Position numbers and translations under genes: made by a program. DNA of 64,000 bases, from assembly GCA_033439295.1 (NCBI GenBank), contig JAVTLE010000018.1:186001-250000 (forward strand). The letters are read 5' to 3'. Source of the DNA: Deuterostichococcus epilithicus (Eukaryota; Chlorophyta; Trebouxiophyceae; Prasiolales; Stichococcaceae). Below the pieces are notes generated by a model. That model was not told where the DNA came from, did not search any database, and was given only the letters and a program-made list of their open reading frames with translations. Below, one piece after another: positions 34,601 to 45,448 of this stretch (position 1 is its first letter; each line of letters opens with the position of its first letter).

Positions 34601-35746
34601 CTCTGCGCGCACGAACAGGGATTCACACATCAAGATGTCAGGCAGGATGTTAAAAGTTCTCCGAGGTCGATGCATGGCTTGTCCGACCAGGACTGCCATG
34701 GAGGATGTCAAGTCAGGACGCGGACTGCACTAACCCGCCGAGGCTGTGTGACTTGGACGCCTGATGCAAGCGGTCGCGCAACAGGGGGCACGCAGTGTCT
34801 GAGATGGCGTGCCTGATGTCTGCGGCTGCGGGCACGTCTCGTTGGCCGCGATCAGCAGGAATGCGCCATCCATGACCGCCGCGCCGTTCAGCATGGTGGC
34901 CATGAGAATGTCGTGCCCCGGGCAGTCCACAAAGGACACGTGGCGGAGCAGCTCCATGTTGCTGCCCTCGAAGCCGGGTACCTCGCACGCCGGGTTGTCC
35001 TCCTTCGAGGAGCCGTAGGCCCTGTAGCAGGCGGGCCTGCGAGAGCGGCATGCACAGAAATCAGCCGCATGGAACCCCAAGCGTCAGCGGGGCAAGTGAC
35101 AGAGGCTGCTGTTTCGTAATGTCAAATGAAGTATAGAAACTTGGTATGGAGAGGGTTGCTGGAGCATCGTTGCCTTGGTGGAGTGGCCGGCTTGTAAACT
35201 CACCGGGGGCAGCGCGGGTCCTCTGACTTGAAGATCTTGGCATTCGCATAGCCGAGCTTGATTGTGATGTTGCGCTCCAGCTCGTTCTTGAAGCGCACCG
35301 TCTGCACGCCCGAGATGGCCTTCACCACCGTTGACTTGCCGTGCGCCACATGCCCGATGGTGCCTGCGCGGAAGAGCATCCTACGTCATCTGCTGCCATA
35401 ATGCCGGCGGCGCCAAAGGGCGGGTCCATTGGGCTGCAAACCGCGGGGCCGCCAAACCGCGGAGCAGCAGACTTGCGCTACCCCAGCAGCTGGCACTCAC
35501 CGATGTTGATGGTCGCTTGCCTTGAGATGACCTCTGGCGTCAGTGGCGTCAGCTCCGTCACACTGAGTTTAGAGAGGTCCTGTTCCAGTCGCAAGCACAC
35601 AGGTTACCACGTGGCATTTGGATGGGTTGCAACACCTCATGGAGCATCCGTGCACCGATGCAATAGTATGTGTTGACAGAGTAGGCCTCGGATGAGAACA
35701 TGCAAGTCCCACGTTCCCGCACCTGCTCCCGCAGCTTCTTCGACAT
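31664..35746 (-). CDS. EIF2S3: Translation initiation factor eIF2, gamma subunit (GTPase)
   Basis: Twelve exons: 35746-35723, 35579-35501, 35363-35204, 35036-34813, 34602-34481, 34299-34193, 33958-33847, 33185-33015, 32647-32513, 32242-32147, 31950-31825 and 31696-31664. They sum to 462 aa, the normal length. G1 is [10 protein letters not shown]3 is VDCPGHD, G4 is QNKIDL and G5 is [11 protein letters not shown]. The Cys-rich insert ([12 protein letters not shown]...NPAC) is present. The C-terminal domain reads [17 protein letters not shown] and [13 protein letters not shown]. With alpha and beta subunits it carries Met-tRNAi to the 40S ribosome. The intron 34812-34603 is GC-AG (TCAG|GCACGC). 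The last 10-codon exon is the least certain joint. Two decayed copies of exon 8's start lie in the preceding intron. Confidence 0.95.
33117..33440 (-). repeat. Three tandem copies of an eIF2 gamma exon start
   Basis: The coding copy (33117-33185) is followed at ~115 bp intervals by two decayed copies (about 33232-33300 and 33345-33415). All three share the acceptor, GTGCTGAAG-like start and the GCGGCCNGGCATC core, plus intron sequence (GGAGATCGAAAGC-like) between them. Copies 2 and 3 have indels that break the frame. Confidence 0.85.
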
Positions 35747-36810
35747 GACTACAGCACTCCACAAGCAGTCAGTCGGTGACGATCGATAGAGTCCTGGTGT
35801 TCAGGCCCCCAGCAACCCTTCGCTAGCAGTTGAGCAAGGCTACTGAGCACTAAATCCAGCGGAAACACAATCCAAATTCCAGCAGCCGCCGGCAGCTCAG
35901 TCTATCGGGATGCTCAAGTCTTTTGCTGCGTAAATGCTGCTATCTGCACGCGTTCAATGTGAATCAGCTTCGCACCCGGTTTGCAGCAAGCCGACAGGGA
36001 ACGGAGCAGTGCGACACTGCCCGCAGATTCCTATGCGGGAAGGTCGTAAGCACCTAATCGCGCTGGCTTTCCAAAGCGGAGGTGCAAGAGCGTGCCGATC
36101 CGGTGACCCGACACGTTGTTGGTCCGGAAAGAAACTAGCCTGGGTTCAATGCGTGCAGCAAGCAAGAAGTGCGCCAGTGGCTGGGCCAGCGATTACTGGG
36201 TTCTGCGGCACGCGCTATTGTTCTCGGAACGAGCCGACCAAGTTGCACACGCGCATAGGTGGGGATGCACGGTCGCAAGACTGCAACGATCGGCACCGCG
36301 CACAACTATTCGACACCAAGTCGGGCAGGCAGACAGCGGGCGTACGACCCCCGCAGCGCTGACGCCTGTGCGTCTAAAATCCCAACCACCTGCCATGTGG
36401 ACACGAGCCGCGACCCTAACGTCGGCAGTTCACCTACACAAGACGTCAGCTAAAACCTGGAGCGGTGCCCCTGCCCAGGGAACGCCTCTGCGGGCAGTGG
36501 TAAAATTGAACGCCGCGGCGCGAGCGCAGCCGGCGAACGGCGTCCGCCGACCCGGCTGCGCCCGCTGCGAGCGTGGTTGCAGTGCCGGGAGCGAGCGCTT
36601 CTAGAGGCGCGAGCTCCTTGCCGTGGCCAAAATCCGACTCGCTGCCTGGCGCCTTGCGTGACGGAGCGGCCGCCGGCAATCCAGGCCGCGGCCTTGCAGG
36701 ACCGATGTATCAGCAAGGCCCGCAGCCGTGGAGGCCCGCTCCCGCCGTTGCCCAGCGAGGCGCAGCCGCGGTGCCGCGGTTGCGGGTCACGGGCCGGTCC
36801 GCAACGGGGG
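35747..36810. other. Intergenic interval between transportin and eIF2 gamma
   Basis: About 1.06 kb; the eIF2 gamma promoter and transportin 3' flank. Plus-strand ORFs here (up to 162 codons) have no recognisable domain, and the larger ones overlap the transportin C-terminus antisense; I do not accept them as genes. Confidence 0.45.
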
Positions 36811-39800
36811 TCAGCCATGCTGCAGCATCGCCAGCATCTTGTCGCGTGCCGCGGGCGACATTGCCGCCAGCACCAGCTGCCATTGGCCGCGGTCCACCAG
36901 TTCCGCCTGCACCAGGAACATGGAGGTTCCAGTCAGATGGTCAGGGTTGGAGCAACACAGGCAGATTGACCGCACATGGACGTCAGGCTCCATCTGCCGT
37001 CTGTTGAGCGGCCACTGGGCTCTTGGGCGACACCACTCAAGACAACAGGTGCTGCAGGCAGCGGACGGTGCAGCCGGCAAGCCCAGCAGGTACTGAATCG
37101 CCATGCAGGGGTGCGCTCGGCAGGTGTGGTAGCTTGCATCGACTGCCCAGCGCAGGATCTAGTTTCCTGGTCTCAACTAAACCCACCTTGTGCAGGTTGA
37201 GCATCTGTAGGATGTCCGCCGCAAGCCCCTCGTTGTGCAGCGTCTGCCACGACAGCACCGCCTCCACGATGCTCTTGAAGGCGGCCTGCGATGCCTGCAT
37301 CGCACGACTGGGGTCTCAGGAAATCGGCGCCAGCTGCTGTGTCTTGAGTCTTGCTGCAGAGATGGAGATGCAGCACACAGCCGCGGCAAGCACGCTGTAC
37401 ACATGTTGCTCTTGCTCCTTCCCGTGCCCCTCCTCCTACTCGCCAACCCCACTGGCAGGCGCAGCCGCTCCAGTGACTGCTGCCCGCCTGGGGGATTTGT
37501 GCCGCACGGCGCAGCGGAGCCCCTGGAGAGTAGCGGCTGCGCATTCATCCTTTCCTGCTTTGAACACTGCCCACCTGGGGGTTATGCCGCATGGCGCAGC
37601 ACAGGCCCTGGAACGCATGCTCCTTCTCCACGCCGTCGTTGAGCAGCCGCAGCGCCGCGCACCAAGGCGTAAGAAAGTGCTCCAGGTGAGGAGCCACCTG
37701 CGGCGGCAGCGGCGGCGGCAGCAGCGTCAGCAACAAGAACGTTGGGAGAGAGAAGAAGCCTGAGGACTATGTGAATGATCTAGATCACGTTGCTCTCTGT
37801 TCTGTGCTCGAGAGTGGCTGAGCCGCCATGTGCTGTGCCCGACCATGCACCATGGTCCTGCATCGCCGTGGGGCAGCCCAGTGCAGGCGGGCGCGGCAGC
37901 TGCCGCCGCCGCCTCATCACCGCATCCGCAAGCTTCAAACCCAGGAGCCCCTTGTCGTAGGGGCGGCTGCACATGCTGTGGGCGGCGTCTGCCGTTGGGC
38001 GCGGGGGCTGGTTGTGATCCGCTCACCTGCGCGGGGCACACCCAGGCGATGCGGCCGAGGGTGATGGCGGCGTTCTCCACCAGGCTGCGCGGCATCTGGC
38101 CCATGGCGGCGCCGAGAATGGGCACCAACCGCTCCGCGATGGGCGCCGCGAAGGGCGCCAGCTCCTCCGGCCGCTGCTTGATCGCCAGCTCGCCTGCGGG
38201 TCGTTGCGCAGGGTCAGTTTCCAGCGACGCTGACTTTGGGTTCGGCGAGTGGTTCAGTGCAGGCGGCATCCGCCACGCTGCCCCGCATGGGGAGATGCTT
38301 TCGGGGCACACGGCTTGCCGGGTTGCGGCGTTGCCGGGTGCAAGCGGGCGGGATTTCCACGCCCTGACTCGAGCGACATGTAGACATGCAGAGCCTGTCA
38401 TTCCTATGGAACAGCGCGCGCACCCAGGGACCAGCAGGCATTGTTGCAAGCGGACATGGTGGCTGCGGAGATGGCGGGCGCCTCCAGGTTGGCTATCGAC
38501 AGCGCCACCAGCTCCGTCAGTGCGGCGCCCAGGTACGGCGCGCACACCTGCGCAGGTGGCACAAGGCTCGTCAGAGTTCGGACTCGTTAGAGTTTAGGAA
38601 GTTTCACGTCCCGTTTGGGTTCCCCTGTAGACATTCCGACTGGTGCACCACCGGCTCCATCCGCGCCGCGCCCGGGTACGGCGCACATCTGGGTGAGAAG
38701 TCTTTTGGCGGACGGTTTGGCGGTTTGGCAACCTGGTAATGGCCAGCCTGGCAGCCACAAGGCCGAGTTTCGACAGCAGGCGCCTCGTGACAGCAGCGGC
38801 TTCAGGCCTCGAGGAAAGCGCTGCAAGTTCTGCTGGTTTCAGTTTGTGGCAAGGCATCAGGTCATAGCAAGGCGGGCAAGAGTGCAGTGAGCGGTGGAGC
38901 GCCGTCAAGTCTCCAGGTTTGCAGTGCGAAGGAGTTCTGCATTGTGGCGATGCGCAAAGGGGACGAGGCGGGTCAGGTCGTGGTAATGGGGTTTAGGCAC
39001 ACCTTTGCCAGGTCGCCGACGAGAGCAAAGGCGCTCTGTCTGATGTCTGGTGACGCATCCTGCATCCAGCCAGAAGCACAGCATCAGGCGTCCTGAGCGT
39101 CGCGCACAGTGCGGAGATACCGGAGGTCTTCCCTACATCCAGCAGCTGGGAGACAACCAGCCATGCGGCGTGGCCGCCAGCCGTTATCTCCTCTCAGCGG
39201 CACTTCCAGCAGCATCCAAACACAGCCGCCCCGGCGACGAGCCGTGGACCGCCACCCCAGCTGTCCGCCTGACCACTGAGGCCGTCCAGCTGCATCCGGA
39301 CGTTCCGTGAGTGTGTCCAGGTAGCAGAGCTCCTCGCGGCGCAGACTCGCCTGGCAGCACTGCAGCAGGATGTCGCGCAGCGCGGTGGGCGCCGCCCCCG
39401 CGCGCGACAGCACCCCCTCGAAGCGGAAGCCCAGCGCCTCGGCCACGCCCGACAGCGCGTCCAGGCTGCACACCACGTAGTCCAGGTCCGCCTCCGGGTC
39501 GGCCGCCTCCTATGGGCGGGTGATGTCCAAACAAGATTTCATTGTGTTTCAGGGGATAGTGTCAGTCGCGAGCTGCACACCACATAGTCCAGGTCCGCCT
39601 CCAGGTCGGCCGCCTCCTGTGCGGGTGATGATTTCAGGGTTTAGAGTGTCAGGGTGGTTTAGTGCCAATCGCGGGCTACACACACATAGCACACATGTGC
39701 ATGTCTGCATCCGGGTCTGCCGCCTCCGCATGCGCGGTTCTTGAGGGTTCAGGGTGCGCCAGAAAGGTCACAGGCTGCACAGCATGCGGGTTCAGCCTCC

Positions 39801-42800
39801 AGCTTCCTGCGGCAGCGGAGCCTGAACTGCGGCTGCAGCCGCCTGCTGCTGCCGGCTGTCGCGTCCTGTGCTGCTGCTGAGCGTCAAGCAAGCCGCAGGG
39901 TCGGCGGGCCGCTCAGAACCACTCCTCGGACACATGGGAAAGAGTCGGCAGGGAGGCGGTGGTGGGCGGAGGCCAGCAGACCAAAGCGCACCTTGGGCGC
40001 CATTTGGCGCGACAGGAGGTGCGCGCTGAGGATGCGCATGCATCGCTGGAAGGTGGCTTCTGCGTACTCCTCAAAGGCCGGCCCTGCACGACAGGGTTTT
40101 GCAAGCCAGGTTTTGGCTTCCGTCAAACTTCTGGACACCGAGCGAGGTCACGCAACGCAGCGTGCCAGGGAGGCTTCCGGGCTGCCTGTGAGGGGGCCGC
40201 TCCAGCAGCCCGCAAGCCAGATGATGCGGGGACAGCGCATTGTCTCCATGCCGACTCGACGCTGCCGCGATGCAGACCTGCAGAACCTCCACGCGAGGCA
40301 GCCTCTGTGCGCATCAAAGCTTGGCCCACGCCGCCCCTGCAGTGGGGGACCCCGCCCGATGCAAACAATGCAGCCGGCAGCAGAGGCTCTATGTCAAACC
40401 CACGAGCGGCAGCACGCGGAGCGGCGCCCCCACCGATGGCGGTGGCGATGGTCATGAGGCACTCCATGAGGGGCAGCAGCTCGCCGTCGGCGTCCGGCAG
40501 CGCGCCCCACTTGGCCAGCAGCGGCGGCATCAGGATGGTCAGCAGCGAGGGCTCCGCCAGAGCGCGCCCGACGGCCTCCGCCAGCGTCGACAGCGTGTCG
40601 TACAGCATGCGCACGTTGCGGCGGCCGTACACCAGGCACGCCTGCGCCAGTGTCTCCAGGATCGCCTGCATTCAGGAGAGGGGAACCCTTTCAGGGCCGG
40701 AATTTAGGTCAGTCAGGGTTAGGGAACCATCTTGAGTATGTTGAACGCCGTACACCAGCACCGCCTGCGCCAGCGTCTCCAGGATCGCCTGCGGGACACG
40801 AGTTAATGATTAACTTTCAATCCATACTGTCAGTTTTCGGGGTCTGCTTGACGGCATCGCCCTTGCGCATGTCGGTGTTGCGCTGCATCTGCCAGGCGGT
40901 TGGTTGGACTCCGGCAGTGCTGCCCGCTGCCGATCCTGCAGCCACTGTTGAGTGCTGATGTGTGACAGCACCAGGTTGCAGCCGCAGCATGTCCGTGAAG
41001 CGACCCATCGTCAGACAGAATGTGTTTGCACAGCGCCAGGCACCTGGTGGCCTGGCCCAAAAGGCAGATGCACACGCCTGGCTCTGCGGATGGCATCACT
41101 GGGCTCTGCGGGTGGCATCAGCTGTCACTGAACCCCAGATAGCGCACCCGCAGGCGCGGCAGCAGCTCGGGGCCGGCCTGCTCCTCCAGGGTGGCCAGCG
41201 CGCTGCACGCCGCCTCCTGCACGTGCTTGTTGCGGTCCAGCACCCGCCCCAGCAGCCCCTGCGGGCGCGCGTTTTGCAAGTTTGCTGCTCTGGCGCGCTG
41301 CAGCGAGGAAGATGTGACACAGACGCCGGTGCACAGGCGGTAACACGGTGATCTGCGGGCGGCAGCTCGGCGCTTGCTGCTTGCGCGCAGCCCACGAGGC
41401 GTGCGAGCGCCTGGCGATGCTGTGGGCAAAGCGGCCGCGTGACGACCTGGCAAAATGACGACTTGTGCAGCGGCAACATGTGCGAAAGCAAGCGAAAGGG
41501 AGCACAGCAAGTGACGAGCGGGAGCAGAAAGGGGGGGCCGGCGCCCAGCCCACCTCGATGACCAGGTCGAACTGCAGCTGCCCCGCTGAGTGCGGGTCCT
41601 GCCCGTTGGCGACGACCCAGTGCGCATACCGCGAGAGCGTCCAGCATGTGATGCTGCGCACCAGGGGCCGCGGGTCCGCCAGCGCAGGAGCCAGCAGCCC
41701 CACCAGCTCCCCGATGTACGGGACCAGCCCCCGGTGGCAACCCTCGCTGATGGCGCCGAGCGCCAGGATGGCCGACTCGCGCGCGCGCCAGTCCTCGTCC
41801 TGCGGCGCGGCACAAATTCTGTTCGTAACATTAGTGCACCGCGTCAGCGCGAGGCCCGGGTGCGCGCGGGTGGCGCACCCGGCTGACCCCGTCCAGCCGG
41901 ATGCAGGAGTGCAGACGCTGTGTCATCCTGCAATGCTCCCTTGCAAGCGTGCCTCATCTGCCACCGGGAAAGGCGAGAGGTACTGCAGCCGGGTGGCAGC
42001 GCAAGAAGGCGGCGGGCGGCAACCGACCTGCCCACAGCACACCCATGGGGTGGAGCAGATGCTGTCCAGATCAACACTCTCAAAGTCCGGGAAGCTGGGG
42101 GCCTAGGAGCCCCCCCAGGCTAAGGGGGCGCCCACCTGCAGCCGCTGGCGCACGGTGGGCGTGACAAAGGGCAGCAGCTCCTCGCCGTAGACGGTGGACA
42201 GCACGTCCAGCCCCGCGGCAGAGCACTTGCGGATGTTCCAGCAAGCGCTGTCCTTGCCCATGCCCTCGCCCTCCGAGTTCCTGCGGTCGGCCAGGCATAC
42301 AGGGTTTCATTTGTTGCGGTTGCAGAAGTCTGAGCCGCAGGAAGCTGCGCATCCACAACCAGCCTGTGACTGCGATCACAGACCATGGCCGCGGCTCGCA
42401 GCCGAGCCCTCAAGCAGCATGGTGCCGCGTGCTTGCCGAGAGCAGAAAAAAGCCAGCGGTGCGTTCCCCTCCACCATTCTTTTTTGGCGGTCACACTGCA
42501 ATAGAGCTTTGGCCATCGGAGCTCCACGGCGCCAGGCGGCAGCCGGCGGCGACATGTTCCCGCCACCCACCTGTGGTGGAATGGCCGCACATCCGCATCG
42601 TGGTCCGCCGCCGACGGCAGCCCCGCCTCTGCGGCCTCCGTGTCCACAACCTCCTCGTCGAACTCGTCGTACACCATGTTTTTGAGCAGCAGCGGCACCA
42701 GGCGCGGCAGCGCGGGGGCGAGCAGCGCGGGCTCCAGGGGGGAGTCGCAGAAGGCGGCCCAGAACTCGCATGCCTCCAGCGCCAGCGCCTCGTCGTCGTC

Positions 42801-43785
42801 CTGTCAGCAGCCAGATGTCAGGGTTTGAGGAGTCGAATGTTTTGGCCGGCCATACGGGAAAGTCTCCAGCGCAGCGCCTCGTGCTCTTGCTGCTGAGGTC
42901 CAGGTGCCAGGATTTCAATGATGTCAAGGTTTGGAGCCGCACAGGCCTCAGGGATCGTCTGGCAGAAGGCAAGGCGTCGCCGTACGCAATGTGCGGTGGG
43001 GCGGCATGAAAGTGGGCCGCTGTGGCAGGGCTGATGCTGAAAATGACCAGGAGGCTTGGCGCTAAAAACCCAGGACATGCACAGGCACATCCCTGCTCGA
43101 CCTGCCACACATGTTCGCCCCAGTTTGCGGCTTCCGTCAAACCTGCCTTGCCGACGCAGTGCTGGTTTCTGAAAGAGAGGCTGATGCAGATCTATCTCGC
43201 TAGAATGAGCACCTTGTGCAGCAGCAGCACGACCTGCTGCCCCTTCAGCCGGCTGCATGACGATGAGCATGCTCCGCCAGCAACTGCCCTAACCTTGCAT
43301 GGTGAAAGCACCTCCTTTGTTTGTCGCCGGTCATGACTCACTGCCCCGCACACGACGCTGGCCCCTCACCTGCGACGACTCGAGCATGTACTCGATGATG
43401 TCTCGCATCTGCGGCGCCAGCGTCTCTGGCTGCAAGTGCAGCAGCTGCACCAGCCCCGAGCACACCGCGCGCCGCACGCTCGCCGCCGGGTCCCGCGCCA
43501 GGCCAAATAGCCCCAGCCGATACGTCTCCATTGCGGCGCCCAGTCCGCCGGGGACGCTGGCCGCCAGCAGGTTCATGACGCCGACCGCGAGGCGCTTAAT
43601 GTCCGCATGCGGCGAGCAGAACAGGGTCAGCACCCGCGGCGCCAGGCCGCCGACCAGCTGCTCGACGCCGTCCGCCGCAGGCGGCACATCCTCGAGCACC
43701 TGCGCAGCATGGCGCAGGGTCGAGGGTTTCATGCGCGCCGTGCGTCTGCATGACCGTCCAGCGCAGCTCGTTGCTGATGTGCATA

Positions 43786-43850
<65 letters not shown>

Positions 43851-44920
43851 TATTGCTGCTTCCGTCCTCTTGACGCTGGGTGGGTTGGAAAGTTTCCCAG
43901 ACGTGCAGCACGTGGTCCTTGGTGTTTGATCTATGAGGTCTGGCGTCCGGCGCCGCGGGACCTGGCGATGGCGATGCGCCGGCAACAGTGTGCTGGGCGA
44001 TGGCAGTGTGCGCAGGCGCATCCTACCTTGTAAAGCGCGTCGAGAGCTCCCTCCATGGCGGGCACGCTGTCGCTCTCCATGCAGGCAACAAGCGCCGGCA
44101 GCAGCTGCGGCCAGCCGCCGAGGCCGTCCACTGCTGCCACGGTTGCGATGTTGGTGCCCACCACATGTCGCAGCGCCCGCGCCTCGTTGTCGATGGCCAG
44201 CAGCAGCGAGGCCTGCACGACGACGGGGGTGGGCAGCACGTGAGCAGGTTTTGCTGCTGCCGCCGTCGTCAGGCAGGGGATGCGCAACAGCCGCCCAGGG
44301 GCAAACTTGCCAAACTTGGCAGTCTCTGCGAAGCGCGGCTGAAACATCTAGGGATGAGGTGTCTGGTGAGGTGTCTGGTGCACGACTCTCACCTTGATGT
44401 ACTCCTGGTAGTTGGGCGGAGTGGCCGCATACTGCTGCTTTAAGTTATTCTTCAGCAACAGCCCCGCACCCTGCCGTATCTGCAGGTGCAGTGGGGGGCA
44501 TTGCAGTCACAGGGCTGGTGGTGTCGAGCGCAGTGCAGCGCTTTGTAAGGTTCGACAGGCGTCAAACCGGCCACCGAGCAGCGCACCTCCAGCTGCAGGC
44601 TGGTGCCCTGAGCCAGTATCAGCGCGAGATAGTTGTTGAAATCTGGAAATGCCCTGCAGCGGTCCAGCTGCGCGAGGACCTGGAGGAAGATAGCGAGCGT
44701 CAGGGGCTGCAAGGAGCTGCAGGGACGCATGCTGCACCGCATTGAGCGCGTCAAAGTACAGTCAGCAGCACAGCGAGGTGATGGCAAGACTTGGCAGGGG
44801 CGTGCGAGCAGCTGCTGGTGGTCTCACCTGCGACTGATTGGAACCTGGATGCTGAAACTCGGAGAACAGGCCGCAGATCTTTGCTGTCGCCTCCTCCTGG
44901 GGTGCCCACACTCCGTCCAT
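36811..44920 (-). CDS. Transportin-1-like importin (karyopherin beta-2)
   Basis: A multi-exon HEAT-repeat gene. Exon 1 (44920-44828) starts [19 protein letters not shown]; exon 2 (44679-44587) holds [15 protein letters not shown], the transportin N-terminal signature. Further blocks follow in the family's order: [20 protein letters not shown] (~44160), [13 protein letters not shown] (~43375), [20 protein letters not shown] (~42760), [20 protein letters not shown] (~41240), [20 protein letters not shown] (~40600), [20 protein letters not shown] (~39450), [16 protein letters not shown] (~37590) and a last exon ending MLAMLQHG. Transportin brings PY-NLS cargo such as hnRNPs into the nucleus in a RanGTP-controlled cycle. 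Several exon edges are tandemly duplicated in introns. I did not model every exon, so intactness is not fully checked. Confidence 0.9.
37477..37622 (-). repeat. Transportin exon 3' end duplicated into the next intron
   Basis: The exon end encoding [13 protein letters not shown] (37566-37622) has a diverged copy at 37477-37530, ~88 bp downstream in transcription, including the donor-like GGTGGGC/GGCGGGC. Confidence 0.75.
38506..38693 (-). repeat. Transportin exon 5' end duplicated in the upstream intron
   Basis: 38506-38550 (exon start, [14 protein letters not shown]) and 38648-38692 share CCACCNGCTCC and GGTACGGCGC in direct orientation, 142 bp apart. Confidence 0.75.
39472..39736 (-). repeat. 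Three tandem copies of a transportin exon start
   Basis: Exon start 39472-39525 ([12 protein letters not shown] region) recurs at 39580-39630 and, more decayed, at 39692-39736. The period is ~108 bp. The copies include the acceptor, the GTCGGCCGCCTCC core and the preceding AAACCCTGAAA motif. Confidence 0.88.
40622..40796 (-). repeat. Transportin exon start duplicated in the upstream intron
   Basis: 40622-40672 (exon start, [14 protein letters not shown]) and 40745-40796 share GTCTCCAGGATCGCCTGC and GCCGTACACCAG, 123 bp apart. The upstream copy keeps an AG acceptor. Confidence 0.88.
42772..42930 (-). repeat. Decayed duplicate of a transportin exon start
   Basis: 42772-42830 and 42865-42930 share NCTCCAGCGC(C)AGCGCCTCGT and the following CAGGGTTTGAGG/CAAGGTTTGGAG; period ~93 bp. 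Confidence 0.65.
43786..43850 (+). repeat. (TTG)n microsatellite, about 21 units
   Basis: An uninterrupted TTG/GTT trinucleotide run in a transportin intron. On the minus strand it reads (CAA)n, which makes poly-Gln, poly-Asn or poly-Thr shadow ORFs. Confidence 0.95.
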
Positions 44921-45448
44921 CGGTGCTCTTCTGACTGGCTGCCGGCAGCCTCACACCGTGCGTGGCGAGGCATGCCGGTCCCGGCGCCGAGTCCAGTTTC
45001 GCATGAGCAGTCTAGCTAGGGTTCGGAGCGTCTGAGGCGACGGACATGCGTGTGCTCGCAAACTGTCCTGCTCCTGTGACCAAATTGCAAGCGAAGGGCG
45101 TGGCAGCGACAACCGAGCGCGAGAGCTGACCAAACCGAGCTCCGAGGGCGATCAATCTTGCCTCAATGAATCTTCAAAGTGTACGAAACAGGTTCCGGCG
45201 TGAGCCCAGCGCCCTGCGGCCTGATGCCGAGCTTTCGATAGCCTAAACCCTTGAATTAGTTTTAGAGGTTGACTTCAGCAGGGCCGACTACGACTCGTAT
45301 GGCTATCGGAGCAACAGGCTGCAGCATCCGCCACCGAGACTGCAGAGTGCTCTTCCCATCAGATATCGGCGGCAGTTTTTCTCGCGGTGCAGCATTTTTG
45401 TTCAGTTCTGCTTTGCGAGCATCTCAGCACTTTGAATAAGCTCGACTC
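44921..45448. promoter_or_regulatory. Divergent promoter region (transportin / unknown 456-aa gene)
   Basis: 528 bp between two start codons in head-to-head orientation. No TATA box was recognised; function is inferred from position. Confidence 0.4.

Noticed and set aside
36003-36140. Possible tRNA gene (GGGTTCAATGC near 36128 looks like a B box)
   Set aside because: No matching A box or acceptor-stem pairing could be found.
35934-36604. Plus-strand ORFs between eIF2 gamma and transportin
   Set aside because: No domain, no splice chain, unusual composition; taken as intergenic.
43729-44021. Poly-Gln, poly-Thr and poly-Leu ORFs
   Set aside because: They arise from the (TTG)n microsatellite in a transportin intron.
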